From Pseudomonadota bacterium (GTDB taxonomy: Bacteria; Pseudomonadota; Alphaproteobacteria; Acetobacterales; Acetobacteraceae): a stretch of 6,237 nt of DNA. Of the stretch, positions 5,415-6,237 are shown one piece after another. The notes beneath the pieces are model-generated. The model worked only from the letters and a program-made list of their open reading frames with translations, searched no databases and was not told the origin of the DNA. The stretch's first letter is position 1. Each line of letters opens with the position of its first letter. Location: positions 1-6,237 of the forward strand of contig JAJXSZ010000188.1 of assembly GCA_021784255.1 (NCBI GenBank), in the 5' to 3' direction. Both the position numbers and the translations under genes were made by a program.

Positions 5415-5987
5415 ATGCGAACCGCATCCTTGACCCGGATCGCCTGTGCCGCGCTGTTCATGGCGGCGGCCCTCACGGCGGGCGGCGCCTTGCTGACGCC
5501 GCCGGCTGCCTTTGCCGCGCATGGCGGCAATGGCGGCGGCAACGGCGGTGGCAATGGTGGCGCCAATGGGGGCGGCAGCGGAGGGGCCAACGCCAATGCC
5601 AGCGAACACGCCAGCGGTGGCCGGGCCACCGGGGCGGCCAACAGTGATCATGCCGCGAACCCCAACGCCGCGTCGTCGGGGCAGCTCGCGGCCGCGCTCG
5701 GCGCGCTGAACGCTGCGCATGCCAGCCCGGCGGCGCTCGCCCACGCGGCACCGAACTCGAAACCCGGACAGCTCGCGGCCTACGACAACGCCATGGTGGC
5801 GGCGCTGGCGATGCCGGACGTGACTCCGACCCAGATCGCCGCGCGCAATGCGGCGATTGCCGCGGCGCGCACGGCACTTGCTGCCGCCACGAACAGGACG
5901 CTGACGCCCTCCGTCGTCCAGCAGGTCGATGTCCTCCTCGGCCTCCCGGCCACCAACCCGACTCTGGGCGCCGGCTCTCCCGGCTAG
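5415..5987 (+). CDS. Secreted Gly/Asn-rich protein of unknown function
   Basis: The 190-residue product begins with a clear Sec signal peptide (MRTASLTRIACAALFMAAALT..., AFA|AHGG, cleavage near residue 34). A low-complexity stretch at 37-60 is built of GGN/GGGN/GGAN repeats, and an Ala/Ser/Asn-rich linker runs to about 88. The C-terminal half (89-178) is Ala-rich and probably helical, with GQLAAALGALNAAHAS, NSKPGQLAAYDNAMVAALAMP and TLTPSVVQQVDVLLGLP. This arrangement resembles hypothetical secreted proteins of other alphaproteobacteria that I recall, but no function is known. GGAG at 5404-5407 is 7 nt before ATG 5415, and the signal peptide confirms that start. The gene stands alone with its own terminator. 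A periplasmic, surface or matrix role is possible but is only a guess from the signal and composition. Confidence 0.82.
   Translation: MRTASLTRIACAALFMAAALTAGGALLTPPAAFAAHGGNGGGNGGGNGGANGGGSGGANANASEHASGGRATGAANSDHAANPNAASSGQLAAALGALNAAHASPAALAHAAPNSKPGQLAAYDNAMVAALAMPDVTPTQIAARNAAIAAARTALAAATNRTLTPSVVQQVDVLLGLPATNPTLGAGSPG
5523..5583 (+). repeat. Imperfect 12-bp GGN-coding tandem repeat
   Basis: Units close to GGCGGCAATGGC repeat about five times with synonymous and small changes and encode the GGNG/GGGN/GGAN run of the secreted protein. The unit is a multiple of three, so changes in copy number would keep the frame. Confidence 0.7.
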
Positions 5988-5995
5988 AACCATAC

Positions 5996-6026
5996 CCGGC
6001 CAGATAGAGTCATCTGGTCGGATTTT
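5996..6026 (+). terminator. Rho-independent terminator of the secreted-protein gene
   Basis: CCGGCCAGAT (5996-6005) and ATCTGGTCGG (6012-6021) form a 10-bp stem with one G-T wobble and a 6-nt loop. ATTTT (6022-6026) follows directly. It starts 8 nt after the TAG stop, exactly where a terminator for that gene is expected. Confidence 0.85.
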
Positions 6027-6143
6027 GCGCTGGAGCCTGGCCGCTCGGGCAGCCATCGCGTGCCTGCCACGCGGCGCGCTACCGGGGTTCCGGCCAAGGC
6101 GGAGACTGCAGGGGCGGGTTGCCGACGGCTGAGCGCGCGCCCC

Positions 6144-6157
6144 CCGCCCCGGGGCGG
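6144..6157. repeat. Short perfect palindrome
   Basis: CCGCCCCGGGGCGG is its own reverse complement and lies in a very GC-rich stretch without a gene. It is short enough to be a chance result of composition; no role is claimed. Confidence 0.4.
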
Positions 6158-6190
6158 AAGTCCGAGCCCGCGGCGGGTGTCGCTCGAGGC

Positions 6191-6237
6191 AGGCGGTTCA
6201 CCGCCCGGTCGCCGCCTCGAGTCCCACTCCGGGCGCC
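6191..6237 (+). pseudogene. Degenerate 3' half of tRNA-Asn (possible att-type remnant)
   Basis: These 47 bases align without gaps to 4691-4737, the anticodon arm to 3' end of tRNA-Asn, with 37 identities. The best block is TCGAGTCCCACTCCGGGCGCC against TCGAGTCCTACTCCGGGAGCC. The GTT anticodon position is kept, but U33 is lost. The anticodon stem no longer pairs fully, the T stem (GCCGC/CCCAC) cannot pair, and no matching 5' half lies upstream. It is therefore not a working tRNA. A 3'-half duplicate downstream of an intact tRNA is what tRNA-targeting integrases leave behind; a decayed duplicate tRNA is the alternative. The window ends here, so the terminal base is missing. Confidence 0.55.

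Noticed and set aside
3046..5427. A 793-codon open frame on the minus strand
   Set aside because: It runs antisense through the TetR gene, the DUF2852 gene and two tRNAs, is extremely Arg/Gly/Pro-rich, and has no domain. It is open because the DNA is very GC-rich.
5145..6056. A 303-codon minus-strand frame opposite the secreted protein
   Set aside because: It has Arg-rich, low-complexity shadow composition and no start signal; the plus-strand frame has a signal peptide, ribosome-binding site and terminator.
1..6237. CRISPR array, insertion sequence, phage or toxin-antitoxin genes
   Set aside because: No regularly spaced repeats, transposase, integrase or recognised defence domain is visible on either strand.

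Overview
The window is very GC-rich, and its gene content points to an alphaproteobacterium. It has a PopZ/DUF2497 gene directly behind a TolC gene and a PCMT-like methyltransferase, plus a DUF2852 protein, all families typical of that class. The composition and gene order would suit Rhodospirillales/Acetobacterales, but the sequence alone does not settle the family.

Left part (1-2807, minus strand): a three-gene unit reads right to left. It starts with a PCMT-family methyltransferase (2807-2136), followed after 79 nt by a TolC-family outer-membrane channel (2056-566). The TolC stop codon overlaps in an ATGA the start of a PopZ-like polar organiser (569 to beyond the left edge). A good sigma-70-type promoter lies so close to the methyltransferase ATG that the mRNA would be almost leaderless.

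Middle (2808-4410): an 18-bp tandem repeat sits between that promoter and a divergent promoter for tRNA-Cys(GCA). Next come a TetR-family regulator with a WHG-type C-terminal domain (3100-3744) and a small single-membrane-span DUF2852 protein (3832-4344). Both genes have a TTGAC-like -35 box and an imperfect palindrome over the -10/start-site region. This suggests that the regulator represses itself and the DUF2852 gene. A GC-rich hairpin closes the DUF2852 unit.

Right part (4480-6237): tRNA-Leu(CAA) on the minus strand and tRNA-Asn(GTT) on the plus strand are divergent. About 680 nt without a supportable gene follows, apart from one strong perfect hairpin. Then comes a secreted Gly/Asn-rich protein of unknown function (5415-5987) with a clear Rho-independent terminator. 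The last 47 bases resemble the 3' half of tRNA-Asn (37/47 identical, no gaps, same orientation, 1500 nt downstream) but cannot form a working tRNA. It may be a decayed att-type duplication, which would make 4739-6190 a remnant of an inserted segment, or simply a tRNA pseudogene.

I found no CRISPR array, transposase, integrase or clearly new multi-gene system. The points most worth following are the tRNA-Asn half-repeat, the paired palindromes at the TetR and DUF2852 genes, and the methyltransferase that lacks the usual catalytic-loop serine.
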